Program-made: the position numbers and the translations under genes
Notes under the pieces: generated by a model
The model's input: the letters and a program-made list of their open reading frames with translations, nothing else
Database searches by the model: none
Told to the model about the DNA's origin: nothing
In this document: piece after piece, positions 1 through 6,994 of the stretch
Layout of the letters: each line of letters opens with the position of its first letter
How positions within the stretch are numbered: position 1 is the first letter of the stretch
NCBI GenBank assembly: GCA_003645215.1
Contig: QNEM01000048.1
Span: 1 to 10,300, forward strand
Direction of reading: 5' to 3'
Source of the DNA: Gammaproteobacteria bacterium
GTDB lineage: Bacteria; Pseudomonadota; Gammaproteobacteria; Eutrophobiales; Eutrophobiaceae
DNA length: 10,300 bases

Positions 1-413
1 CAGAGTGTAGCGATACTATAATCAGGATGGTTATGTAATCCATTTGCAAGCTGATGTATCAGGCTGGCAGGTACGCCTATTTCATCACCTTGCAGGTTAA
101 CAATGATTTCCTCATCACTTAATCCAAGGATCGAAACAACCTCTGCAAGTCGGTCAGTTCCTGAGACATGATCAGCTGCTGTCATGATGACTTCAGCAGC
201 AAACGATGCTGCTGCTTCCTGAATACGTGTATCGTCGGTAGCGATATATACCTTTTCAGCCCCACATTGACATGCGGATTCGTAGACATGCTGGATCAAT
301 GGTTTGCCATTTATCTCCAGTAACGGTTTGCCGGGTAACCGGGTCGAGGCATAACGCGCCGGGATGATTATATGAAATTTAAAATCACTCTTTGAGATTT
401 TCAATTTCCTCAT
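1..413 (-). CDS. kdsB: 3-deoxy-manno-octulosonate cytidylyltransferase (CMP-Kdo synthetase), N-terminal part; 3' end beyond the window
   Basis: KdsB activates Kdo with CTP to CMP-Kdo in the cytoplasm, the sugar donor for the inner core of LPS. About 137 codons are present of a family length near 250, so the C-terminal half lies off the left edge. Visible motifs are the nucleotide-binding start IIIPARYASTRLPGKPL, then INGKPLIQHVYE, VYIATDD, ADHVSGTDRLAEV and VNLQGDE. These match KdsB rather than other sugar nucleotidyltransferases. The ATG at 413 has AGGA about 10 nt upstream and gives 14 residues before FHIIIPAR. A TTG at 404 is an alternative start. The gene overlaps the end of ycaR by 29 bp (20 bp with the TTG start), which suggests translational coupling. 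One oddity is QGDEIGVP, where E. coli and Pseudomonas KdsB have QGDEP followed by a hydrophobic residue. Family assignment is very secure; the start is less so. Confidence 0.95.
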   Translation of the reverse strand, partial: MRKLKISKSDFKFHIIIPARYASTRLPGKPLLEINGKPLIQHVYESACQCGAEKVYIATDDTRIQEAAASFAAEVIMTAADHVSGTDRLAEVVSILGLSDEEIIVNLQGDEIGVPASLIHQLANGLHNHPDYSIATL

Positions 414-576
414 CTGTGAGCGTCCTGGCTTCATCTTCCAGCATCACCGGGATGTCATCTTTAATCGGGTAGGCAAGACGTGCGGAGGTAGAGATCAGTT
501 CCTGGTTTTTCTTGTCATAAATTAACGGCCCCTTGGTTACGGGGCAAACCAGGATTTCAAGCAGTTTTTTGTCCAT
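385..576 (-). CDS. ycaR: Trm112-like UPF0434 small protein (YcaR family)
   Basis: This is a 63-residue protein that begins MDKKLLEILVCPVTKGPL, contains ARLAYPIKDDIPVMLEDEAR and ends in an acidic helix. It is the typical length and pattern of the YcaR/UPF0434 (Trm112-like) family. Eukaryotic and archaeal Trm112 proteins are zinc-binding activators of methyltransferases; the function of the short bacterial proteins is not established. Only one cysteine is present (Cys11). The second position of the CPxC knuckle is Thr here, so a classical zinc site is unlikely. The ATG at 576 lies inside the end of lpxK (20-bp overlap) and has a good ribosome-binding site, AAAGGA at 585-590, 8 nt away. Its 3' end overlaps kdsB. 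The lpxK-ycaR-kdsB order is conserved in gammaproteobacteria and supports the call. Confidence 0.93.
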   Translation of the reverse strand: MDKKLLEILVCPVTKGPLIYDKKNQELISTSARLAYPIKDDIPVMLEDEARTLTDEEIENLKE

Positions 577-1588
577 TACAAATATCCTTTAATAATACGG
601 TCAGACGATGTTCGAAGGCGTTTGCCATTTTTACATTTATTGGTAAAAACCAATGTTCTGTAGATGCAAACTCGGTACATTTTACAGCATCTTTTTCTGT
701 CATGACGACAGGAAAACCGTCATCAAAGCAAATATCTTCTGCCTTGAATTGATAATGATCAGCAAATTCATGTTCAATGGTACGAATACCTTTGCCACGC
801 AAATAAGAAAAGAACTTTGCCGGGTTGCCAACACCAGCAATGGCATGAATTGATTTATTATGGAATTGCTCGACATCACAGCGCCTGTTTTCATCCATTA
901 CAGAACACAGTTGCTGAGGCACATACTCCATTTCGAATTCCCCCCGTACTGCACCACCATTACATACGATCATATCAACATTTTTCAGGCGAGCAACAGA
1001 CTCTCTTAACGGGCCTGCGGGTAAACAACGTCCATTGCCATGACGACGAACCCCGTCAAGCACAGCGATTTCGATGTCCCTTTCCAGTGCATAGTGCTGT
1101 AGACCATCATCACTAATAATAATATCAACCTGTTCATGTTCAATCAGCGCCGCAGCTGCAATATAACGATTCGGTGCAATGGCAACTGGACAATTTGTTC
1201 TACGTGCCAGCAACACAGGTTCATCCCCAACCAGCTCAGCATTACTATCTTTGCGTACCTGTTGAGGCCATTGTTTGACCTTGCTTTTATAACCTCTGCT
1301 AATGATGCCTGGCTTAAAACCTTTTTCTTTCAAATAAGCTGCCAGCCAGATAACCAGCGGTGTTTTGCCTGTCCCACCGACAACTATATTACCGACAACA
1401 ATCACAGGAATATCCAGTCTTTGCGTTGGTACGATGCCACTTTGATACAGAAGATGACGCAAAGTCATCAGTAATTGATAACACCATCCGAGTGGTGCGA
1501 GCATGATGGATAAGGGATGCTTGCCATACCAGAGGTCTTCTATAAATTCAGGGAATGCCACTGGACGCTCACGAACCAAAGGTGTCAA
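557..1588 (-). CDS. lpxK: Tetraacyldisaccharide 4'-kinase (lipid A 4'-kinase)
   Basis: LpxK uses ATP to phosphorylate the 4' position of tetraacyldisaccharide-1-phosphate, giving lipid IVA, at the cytoplasmic face of the inner membrane. The 343-residue product is of normal length. It has an N-terminal membrane-associating helix (about residues 25-50), VVGNIVVGGTGKTP with the P-loop at 71-76, SRGY at 97-100, the signature SDDGLQH at 159-165, AGPLRE at 191-196, AGVGNP at 251-256, FADHYQF at 275-281 and TEKDAVK at 297-303. The start is uncertain. The longest frame opens with a TTG at 1588 that has no convincing ribosome-binding site. An in-frame GTG at 1561, preceded by a GAG, would give MAFPEFIEDLWYG, closer to the usual short LpxK N-terminus. 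The gene begins 9 bp after exbD (TTG start) and its 3' end overlaps ycaR by 20 bp. Confidence 0.95.
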   Translation of the reverse strand: MTPLVRERPVAFPEFIEDLWYGKHPLSIMLAPLGWCYQLLMTLRHLLYQSGIVPTQRLDIPVIVVGNIVVGGTGKTPLVIWLAAYLKEKGFKPGIISRGYKSKVKQWPQQVRKDSNAELVGDEPVLLARRTNCPVAIAPNRYIAAAALIEHEQVDIIISDDGLQHYALERDIEIAVLDGVRRHGNGRCLPAGPLRESVARLKNVDMIVCNGGAVRGEFEMEYVPQQLCSVMDENRRCDVEQFHNKSIHAIAGVGNPAKFFSYLRGKGIRTIEHEFADHYQFKAEDICFDDGFPVVMTEKDAVKCTEFASTEHWFLPINVKMANAFEHRLTVLLKDICNGQKTA

Positions 1589-1597
1589 TAATGTACA

Positions 1598-2020
1598 TCA
1601 ATAATCTTCTTCATTAATCCTGGTAGCGAATGTGATCTTAATCAGGCCCAGCTGTCGAGCTGCATCCATGGTCCTGATAACTATCTGGTAAGGTGTTTCC
1701 TCATCAGCACTGATAATAATCGGCGCATCTTCCAGATCGGCAGAGATATCATAGAGTGCTTCTTTGATGGTTGATATTTGTGAATTTACCAGTTCTTTTT
1801 TATTAATAAAAATTCGTGATTCATTGTCAATGGCAACATTGATCGCATCCGGTTTTGCCTGGGCAATTTCCTTGCTGGCTTTTGGCAAGGTAATATTTAC
1901 TTCTGATTCATGATCAAATGTTGTTGATACCATGAAAAAAATCAGCAATAGGAACACCACGTCAATCAATGGTGTGATATTCAGATCTAATTCTTCAGGT
2001 TGTTTGGGCTGAAATTTCAT
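1598..2020 (-). CDS. exbD: ExbD/TolR-family biopolymer transport protein
   Basis: This is a single-pass inner-membrane protein of 140 residues with the family layout. A short cytoplasmic N-terminus ending in ELDLNITPLIDVV leads into one transmembrane helix (about residues 16-34, VFLLLIFFMVSTTF). The conserved proton-pathway aspartate lies at position 20. A periplasmic domain (about 40-140) follows. ExbD works with a pentameric ExbB to use proton-motive force; which outer-membrane or periplasmic partner it drives here cannot be told, because no tonB or tolA is nearby. The start is well placed: GAGGG at 2031-2035 lies about 10 nt from the ATG. It follows exbB by 37 bp and precedes lpxK by 9 bp or more, so it is almost certainly co-transcribed with both. 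Confidence 0.93.
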   Translation of the reverse strand: MKFQPKQPEELDLNITPLIDVVFLLLIFFMVSTTFDHESEVNITLPKASKEIAQAKPDAINVAIDNESRIFINKKELVNSQISTIKEALYDISADLEDAPIIISADEETPYQIVIRTMDAARQLGLIKITFATRINEEDY

Positions 2021-2035
2021 TGGCTATTTTCCCTC

Positions 2036-2064
2036 GAATTATCTTATTGGGAATTATCTATTGG
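2036..2064. repeat. Imperfect tandem 15/14-bp duplication covering the exbB stop codon
   Basis: Two adjacent units, GAATTATCTTATTGG (2036-2050) and GAATTATCTATTGG (2051-2064) on the plus strand, differ only by one T. The exbB stop codon (2058-2060) sits in the second unit. The first unit runs up to the exbD ribosome-binding site (2031-2035). It looks like a local slippage duplication that changed exbB-exbD spacing. Functional meaning is unknown. Confidence 0.7.
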
Positions 2065-2714
2065 GAAGAATCAGTCTGAGTATCAATTTCAGGAGAAGTA
2101 TATTCATCTTCGCGCAATCCTTGCATTACCTCGACCATTTTTAATGACTCTTGCTCCATGGTCACCACCAGCTCGTCCACCTTGCCCCTGAAATAACGAT
2201 GAAACATCAGTGTTGGGATGGCAACGGACAATCCTGCTGCCGTTGTCAGCAGTGCTTCAGAAATACCTTCTGCCAGAATACTGGCGTCACCGACACCGTG
2301 CGTGGTGATCACTGCAAAGACCTTGATCATACCTATGACCGTTCCCAATAAGCCGAGTAAAGGTGAGATAGAGGCAATTGTCCCCAGTGTATTCAGAAAA
2401 CGTTCCAGTGAATGTGCGACGTGCCGCCCTACTTCTTCAATACTCTCCTTCATGACTTCACGTTCATGTGAGCGATTCACCAGGCCAGCAGCCAGGATCC
2501 TGCCCAATGGCGAACTCACTTTCAGGGCTTGTATACGCTTATTATCCAGATGACCTACTTTTGCCCATTGCCATACCTGGGCGACCAGGTGCTTTGGAGC
2601 AATACGTTTCTGCTGCAGTGACCAAAATCGCTCGATAATGATCGATAACGAGATAACCGAACAGATTAATATCGGCCACATCAGCAAACCGCCTGCTTTG
2701 ATTAATTCCAGCAC
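2058..2714 (-). CDS. exbB: ExbB/TolQ/MotA-family proton channel protein
   Basis: This is the 218-residue inner-membrane partner of ExbD. The N-terminus LELIKAGGLLMWPILICSV begins a first membrane helix (about residues 8-28), followed by the family's IIERFWSL. A long cytoplasmic loop leads to the conserved pair of helices at about 108-135 (LGTIASISPLLGLLGTVIGM) and 153-173 (EALLTTAAGLSVAIPTLMF), the MotA/TolQ/ExbB domain. The polar tail (about 200-218) is acidic and Ser/Thr-rich. The start is GTG at 2714, supported by GGGGAGA at 2724-2730 nine nucleotides away; an ATG just upstream is followed at once by a stop. It lies 57 bp after comEC on the same strand and 37 bp before exbD. An envelope-energising role follows from the family; the cargo is not visible. 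Confidence 0.94.
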   Translation of the reverse strand: MLELIKAGGLLMWPILICSVISLSIIIERFWSLQQKRIAPKHLVAQVWQWAKVGHLDNKRIQALKVSSPLGRILAAGLVNRSHEREVMKESIEEVGRHVAHSLERFLNTLGTIASISPLLGLLGTVIGMIKVFAVITTHGVGDASILAEGISEALLTTAAGLSVAIPTLMFHRYFRGKVDELVVTMEQESLKMVEVMQGLREDEYTSPEIDTQTDSSQ

Positions 2715-2771
2715 CTTTTACATTCTCCCCTTAAATATCTTCTGCAAATAAGCTATGTATGATTGTTTCAA

Positions 2772-5102
2772 TCAAAACCCGGAAGTCCAAAAACGCTGAT
2801 TATCATACCTGTAGCGACTGAAAATCATCTCCGAGTCTTCAAACCTGAATAATAATGCCCCATCACGAGCAGTGTTGAGTATTTTAACCTGACGTGATTC
2901 ATAGCGGGAAATTATATCCTGTTTCGGGAATCCAAATCGATTTCTATAGCCCACAGGGAATACAACAATTTCTGGAGCAACCGCGTCAATAAAAGCCAGT
3001 GAAGAAGAAGTTTTACTGCCATGATGTGGCGCAATCAATACCTTTGCAGAAAGTTTTTCTGACGATGTTCTGATTAACCTTGCTTCAACAGTCCGTTCGA
3101 TGTCACCTGATAATAAAATAGAGTGCTGATCATTACTGATCCTGAGTACGCAAGAACTATTGTTCCCCTGATAAGCTTCAGAATGATTCGGGCTTAATAT
3201 TTCAAAATCAACCCCATCCCATTGCCAACTCTTACCCTCGACACATTTATCCACCTTTGCATGGTCAATTTTTTCTTCAATACTTGTCAGCACCTGTATC
3301 TGCGGATATTTTCTGAGGAGTGCTTCGGCACCACCAATATGATCCCGATCTCCGTGACTAACAATCAGCAGATCGGGGCGCTGGATGTTCTGGTATTTCA
3401 GATAGGGAATAATGACTGCATCTGCTGCATTAAATCGTTGACTGAATTTATCCCCGGTATCATAAATCAGGGTATGGGCCTGTGTCTGGACAACAGATCC
3501 CAGGCCCTGACCAACATCCAGTTGTGCTAACCAGAAATCACCTGTTTCTGGAGATTCCGAATGGGGCAATAAAAGTGGAAGCAGCCAGAATATACCAATC
3601 CAGCGTGCTGGCATGCCTTTAGGTAGCAGCAGTATGAAGACACCGATCATACCTGCAACAAATGCCAGAGGTGATGGTGAGGCACTGTGCCAGAGATTGA
3701 ATTCCAGGCTGGATAAATACTCCAGCAATGGCCATAAAAACCCCAGGGTCTGCCCTGCGAGTTGAAGAACCAGTTCACCAACAGGAAAAGCAAAAGGCAA
3801 TAACACAATACCCAGTAACACCAGGGGTACAACAATCAAACTGATATATGGAACAGCAATAACATTAGCCAGGATACCGACCAGGGGATATTGCTGAAAC
3901 CATAAAACAAGTAGCGGAAACAAACCAACAGCTACCAGGTATTGCACCCTGCCCCATTTCCACCAGACATTGCGCCAGCCTGAAATATTTGTTTGAACAC
4001 GGCATGTCATGCCATAGGCAATGATCGATATTGCCATAAAAGACAGCCAGAAGCCGGCATCCATGGCAGCAAATGGGTCAATAATTAACACTGCCAGAAG
4101 TGAAATAGAGATGATGTCGCTGACTGCATACTTTCGGTTGAAAAAGAGTGACAGCATCCATACAGAAAGCATAATCAATGCGCGTTGGGTCGGAATAGAA
4201 AAGCCAGCCAGGGCAGCATATATGAAGGCACCCAATAGTCCTGCTAATGCTGCAAATCGCTGAGAGGATATTTGCAGTGGTAAGGGACCTGCACATGCCC
4301 ACAACCACCTGCCAACGATAAAAAACAACCCTGCCACCAGACCAATATGTAAACCGGAGATTGCCAGTAAATGACTGGTACCTGTCTGGGTCAGGGTTTG
4401 CCACTGCTTTGCGGATATCTTACTGCGATCTCCCAGACTTAATGCCGATATAAAGCCCTTCTCAAATTCACCAATATGGCTTGTATTGATTAATGATTGA
4501 AGCAAATAACGATAATAATTTATAGAAAAAGCAGATGCCCCGTAGAGCAACTCGTTGTGCTCCTTGTTTCTCACATAACCCGTGGCACGAATTCGATGTT
4601 GAAATAGCCAACCTTCATAATCGAAACCACCCGGATTACTAAATCCATACGGTCGCTTGAGTCTGACATGAAGCCGCCAATACTGTCCCGGCAGGATCGC
4701 GACATTTTCTCGATACCAGCCTAAGCGGACTTTTCCGGGATTTTCCAGACGGATACCGTTCCGGGATTTCATTTCAGCAATCTGAAATTCGAAACGGATC
4801 CCCGAATCCATAATGTCCGGTAATGAAACAACTTCGCCAGTAATAATCACCGTTTCACTTTCGACTGTTCTATCCAGCTCATTGGCTAAAATAATATCTG
4901 CTCTAAGCAAAGCCCAGAGAAAGCCACAAATCATTGAACAGGAAACCACCAGGATATACTTATGGAAAATCTGGAGTTTGGGTCTAATGAACAGTACCGA
5001 CAGGATAAAAGGCAAAAAAACCAGCAGCCAGTCTGGCGGCAATGTTGAAAGTTGCAGAAAAATGACTATGCCGATTAAAAATGCAATCGTCCCTGCATGC
5101 AT
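2772..5102 (-). CDS. comEC: ComEC/Rec2-family DNA internalization channel protein
   Basis: ComEC is the inner-membrane channel that carries single-stranded DNA into the cytoplasm during natural transformation. The 776-residue product has the full three-part layout. N-terminal membrane helices and an OB-like soluble domain (about 1-185, DUF4131) come first. The Competence membrane domain follows (about 215-510), with the signature HLLAISGLHIGL at 244-255 and FSIPTQRAL at 301-309. The C-terminal metallo-beta-lactamase-like domain (about 523-765) has AQLDVGQG at 526-533, the metal motif SHGDRDHIGG at 582-591, LLSGDIE at 663-669 and APHHGS at 691-696. Active-site residues are present, so the nuclease-like domain is probably intact. 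The ATG at 5102 has AGGGAGA at 5113-5119. It is the first gene of the minus-strand operon and diverges from the DUF2062 gene. Competence in this organism is not proven by this gene alone. Confidence 0.95.
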   Translation of the reverse strand: MHAGTIAFLIGIVIFLQLSTLPPDWLLVFLPFILSVLFIRPKLQIFHKYILVVSCSMICGFLWALLRADIILANELDRTVESETVIITGEVVSLPDIMDSGIRFEFQIAEMKSRNGIRLENPGKVRLGWYRENVAILPGQYWRLHVRLKRPYGFSNPGGFDYEGWLFQHRIRATGYVRNKEHNELLYGASAFSINYYRYLLQSLINTSHIGEFEKGFISALSLGDRSKISAKQWQTLTQTGTSHLLAISGLHIGLVAGLFFIVGRWLWACAGPLPLQISSQRFAALAGLLGAFIYAALAGFSIPTQRALIMLSVWMLSLFFNRKYAVSDIISISLLAVLIIDPFAAMDAGFWLSFMAISIIAYGMTCRVQTNISGWRNVWWKWGRVQYLVAVGLFPLLVLWFQQYPLVGILANVIAVPYISLIVVPLVLLGIVLLPFAFPVGELVLQLAGQTLGFLWPLLEYLSSLEFNLWHSASPSPLAFVAGMIGVFILLLPKGMPARWIGIFWLLPLLLPHSESPETGDFWLAQLDVGQGLGSVVQTQAHTLIYDTGDKFSQRFNAADAVIIPYLKYQNIQRPDLLIVSHGDRDHIGGAEALLRKYPQIQVLTSIEEKIDHAKVDKCVEGKSWQWDGVDFEILSPNHSEAYQGNNSSCVLRISNDQHSILLSGDIERTVEARLIRTSSEKLSAKVLIAPHHGSKTSSSLAFIDAVAPEIVVFPVGYRNRFGFPKQDIISRYESRQVKILNTARDGALLFRFEDSEMIFSRYRYDNQRFWTSGF

Positions 5103-5138
5103 TTGCTTAAGTTCTCCCTGAACGCCTGAAATAAAACC

Positions 5139-5158
5139 AAATCGTAGACTACGGATTT
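5139..5158. promoter_or_regulatory. Imperfect palindrome in the comEC leader
   Basis: AAATCGTAG and CTACGGATTT face each other around a single A; arms of nine bases match if one extra G is bulged out. It lies 37-56 bp upstream of the comEC ATG, near where a comEC transcript would start. It could be an operator half-site pair or a short hairpin. With so little loop, a protein-binding site is the likelier of the two. No regulator can be named. Confidence 0.4.
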
Positions 5159-5163
5159 CAGTG

Positions 5164-5201
5164 TATACCCAAACTACATTTCCAGGTAATTTGGGTATAA
5201 T
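5164..5201 (+). promoter_or_regulatory. Divergent promoter/operator: 10-bp inverted repeat over a TATAAT box
   Basis: TATACCCAAA (5164-5173) and TTTGGGTATA (5190-5199) form a perfect 10-bp inverted repeat separated by 16 bp. The right arm runs into TATAAT at 5196-5201, a consensus sigma-70 -10 box. Seventeen bases upstream, ACTACA (5173-5178) is a weak -35. This would start the DUF2062 transcript near 5208, giving a leader of about 35 nt. In the opposite direction, TATACA (5167 down to 5162) could serve as a poorer -10 for comEC. The symmetry spanning both promoters suggests a repressor or activator dimer site, which is inferred. Confidence 0.55.
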
Positions 5202-5242
5202 AGCGCGCCTTTAAAGTTAGCAACAACTGAACAATATATCGA

Positions 5243-5770
5243 ATGAGTCTTAAGTCCCACTTACAAAGATTTATCCCTGAAAGAAAGCATATTCAGGAGC
5301 ATAAACATTTACGCCATTTTGGCGATTGGTTACATGATCCTGGTATATGGCACCTGACACGTCATTCATCTGCAGGTGGAGTTGCCATCGGAGTGTTCTG
5401 GGCGATGATGCCCTTGCCATTACAAACAATCTTTGCCGCTGCCACGGCCATTTTTATGAGAGTGAACCTGCCTTTGTCCGTCATCTTCGTCTGGGTGACG
5501 AACCCGGTTACCGCCGCACCGATTTATTATCTTGCCTATAAGCTCGGCAGTGTTTTATTAAACGAACCCATAGAAAATGTCGCTTTCGAATTTTCCATAC
5601 ATTGGATGACAGTGACACTGGTGCATATATGGCAACCCCTGATGGCGGGTTGTTTACTGCTGGGTGTCTGTGGCGCTGCAATCAGTAATATGGTCGTTCG
5701 TGTGCTATGGAGGATATTGTCATTGCGTAAATGGAATCAGCGAAGATCTGGCAGAGGCAAGGGTAATTGA
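5243..5770 (+). CDS. DUF2062 domain-containing inner-membrane protein
   Basis: This is a 175-residue membrane protein of the DUF2062 family, whose biochemical function is not known. After a charged, His-rich N-terminus (about 1-43) come three hydrophobic segments: about 44-70 (GGVAIGVFWAMMPLPLQTIF), 76-105 and 128-157. The family signature TNPVTAAPIYYLAYKLG sits at 86-102. The last 15 residues are strongly basic, consistent with a cytoplasmic tail. The ATG at 5243 has no clear ribosome-binding site. The upstream TATAAT box would give a short leader, so weak initiation is possible. It is divergent from comEC. DUF2062 genes near comEC and exbBD are also seen in Pseudomonas-type genomes (from memory), which suggests an envelope role but no more. 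Family call is strong; function is unassigned. Confidence 0.9.
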   Translation: MSLKSHLQRFIPERKHIQEHKHLRHFGDWLHDPGIWHLTRHSSAGGVAIGVFWAMMPLPLQTIFAAATAIFMRVNLPLSVIFVWVTNPVTAAPIYYLAYKLGSVLLNEPIENVAFEFSIHWMTVTLVHIWQPLMAGCLLLGVCGAAISNMVVRVLWRILSLRKWNQRRSGRGKGN

Positions 5771-5963
5771 CCATTTTTATACAGGTAAAAAATACCGAAA
5801 ATCCAGGGTAATCAAATTGCGTTAATACGTAAGAATCCTTAGAATACACAAGTGTTTGGGCCTTATGAAGGAGTATCCATTTTTATTATAGTGGTCACGA
5901 TTCTGACTTGAGATTTCCTTTATTATTAATGATTCATGAAAAGACTTGAATAAACAGGCGAAA
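5771..5963. other. 193-bp non-coding gap upstream of the TPR gene
   Basis: This AT-rich stretch separates DUF2062 from the TPR/L,D-transpeptidase pair and presumably carries their promoter. TATTAT appears at 5884-5889 and 5921-5926 as possible -10 boxes, but neither has a convincing -35 at 16-18 bp. I found no GC-rich hairpin followed by a T run, so no factor-independent terminator is called for DUF2062. Confidence 0.4.
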
Positions 5964-6986
5964 ATGCATATTAAAATCAAATTATTCTCCATCATCATCT
6001 TATCGAGCATCCTCGTCACCTCAGTTGCAGCAAATAATGAGGAAATTCAACGCATGATTCAGCAGGGTTCTTTTAAGAAAGCCCTTGTTTTGGCGGAAGA
6101 ACAACTGGCCATAAATCCGGATGAAACCCAGACTTTATTCCTGAAAGGTTTAATCCTTGCCAGAATGGACAGACTCAAGGAATCTGCAGCTGTTTTTATC
6201 AGGTTAACCGAGGAACATCCAGAACTACCCGAACCATATAATAATCTGGCTGTGGTTTATGCAGCGAGTGGTGACTACGACAAAGCCGAAGCGGCTTTGC
6301 GTCAGGCCATCAATACCCACCCCAGTTATGCTACAGCGCATGAAAACCTGGGTGATATCTATGCAAAAATGGCCTCACAGGCCTATAATAATGCCCTGAA
6401 ACTTGATTCTAATAATCAGGAAACAAAAGAAAAACTGTCTATGATCAGTGATTTGATCACTACACCAGAACAAGTTGCTGTAGCTCGAAAAACAGAAGTT
6501 AAACGACCGGATCCTGAATCTGTCGCCCAAAACAAGTCAAAACCTGCGGTCAAAAGCGAGAAAATCGAACTAAAGTCTGAACCGATACAGGCCAAGATAG
6601 AGCCTGAACCAAAGGTGATGCTGGAACCTTCTTTTGATAAGGAAGCCGCGCGTAAAGAAGTGATAACTGCTGTAAATCTCTGGGCCAATGCATGGTCCGC
6701 TAAAGACGTAGAAAATTACGTCAATAGCTATTCTACAAAGTTCGTCCCGCCAAATAAATTAAGTCGTTCCAGATGGCAGGAACAACGACGTGTACGCCTG
6801 ACCAAGCCCAGGTACATCAAAGTTAAGCTGGATAACATAATGATAGAGATACTCAGACAGGATCTGGCCCTGGTCGGGTTTGTTCAAACTTATCAATCTG
6901 ATAACTATAAAGATCAGGTCAACAAACAATTACTATTGAATAAAGTCGATGGCGTATGGTTAATCTCAAAAGAAGAATCGAGTTAA
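5964..6986 (+). CDS. Exported TPR protein with C-terminal NTF2-like (Cds6-type) domain
   Basis: The 340-residue product starts with a clear signal peptide (MHIKIKLFSIIILSSILVTSVAA, about 23 residues). A TPR region (about 25-155) follows; its best repeat is PYNNLAVVYAASGDYDKAEA at about 91-110. A Lys/Glu/Pro-rich linker (about 173-222) leads to an NTF2-like domain (about 229-338). That domain resembles the end of the next gene's product: WANAWSAKDVENYVNSYS matches WRKDWESRDVDLYLSHYS, and IKVKLDN matches IKVNLAD. TPRs usually mediate protein contacts, so a periplasmic partner or scaffold role is likely. I chose ATG 5964 because AGG at 5956-5958 is well spaced and the signal peptide starts cleanly; an in-frame TTG at 5946 would add six polar residues. 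The next gene begins 8 bp after the stop, so the two are probably one transcript. No enzyme motif is visible. Confidence 0.87.
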   Translation: MHIKIKLFSIIILSSILVTSVAANNEEIQRMIQQGSFKKALVLAEEQLAINPDETQTLFLKGLILARMDRLKESAAVFIRLTEEHPELPEPYNNLAVVYAASGDYDKAEAALRQAINTHPSYATAHENLGDIYAKMASQAYNNALKLDSNNQETKEKLSMISDLITTPEQVAVARKTEVKRPDPESVAQNKSKPAVKSEKIELKSEPIQAKIEPEPKVMLEPSFDKEAARKEVITAVNLWANAWSAKDVENYVNSYSTKFVPPNKLSRSRWQEQRRVRLTKPRYIKVKLDNIMIEILRQDLALVGFVQTYQSDNYKDQVNKQLLLNKVDGVWLISKEESS

Positions 6987-6994
6987 TTAGATAA

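Noticed and set aside
817..1474. Plus-strand open frames opposite lpxK
   Set aside because: They are His/Cys-rich, unlike any family I recognise, and lie fully antisense to a well-supported LpxK; shadow frames.
2761..2773. GATTG-TTT-CAATC hairpin between comEC and exbB as a terminator
   Set aside because: The stem is only 5 bp and AT-rich, has no T run on the minus strand, and overlaps the comEC stop codon.
5773..5793. ATTTTTA / TAAAAAAT inverted arms after DUF2062 as a terminator
   Set aside because: The arms are pure A/T, too weak to stop transcription, and are followed by ACCG rather than a T run.
5865..5891. Eight-codon upstream reading frame (MKEYPFLL) before the TPR gene
   Set aside because: There is no ribosome-binding site in front of it and no attenuator structure behind it; such short frames are expected by chance.
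5933..5940. TTCATGAA palindrome just before the TPR gene as an operator
   Set aside because: Eight bases of AT-rich symmetry is expected by chance in such DNA, and it has no partner site nearby.
5946..5963. TTG at 5946 as the start of the TPR protein
   Set aside because: It adds MNKQAK before an otherwise well-formed signal peptide and has a poorer ribosome-binding site than the ATG at 5964.
5822..6019. 65-codon minus-strand open frame in the gap before the TPR gene
   Set aside because: It overlaps the TPR signal-peptide region antisense, has no family resemblance and has no clear ribosome-binding site; most likely a chance frame.
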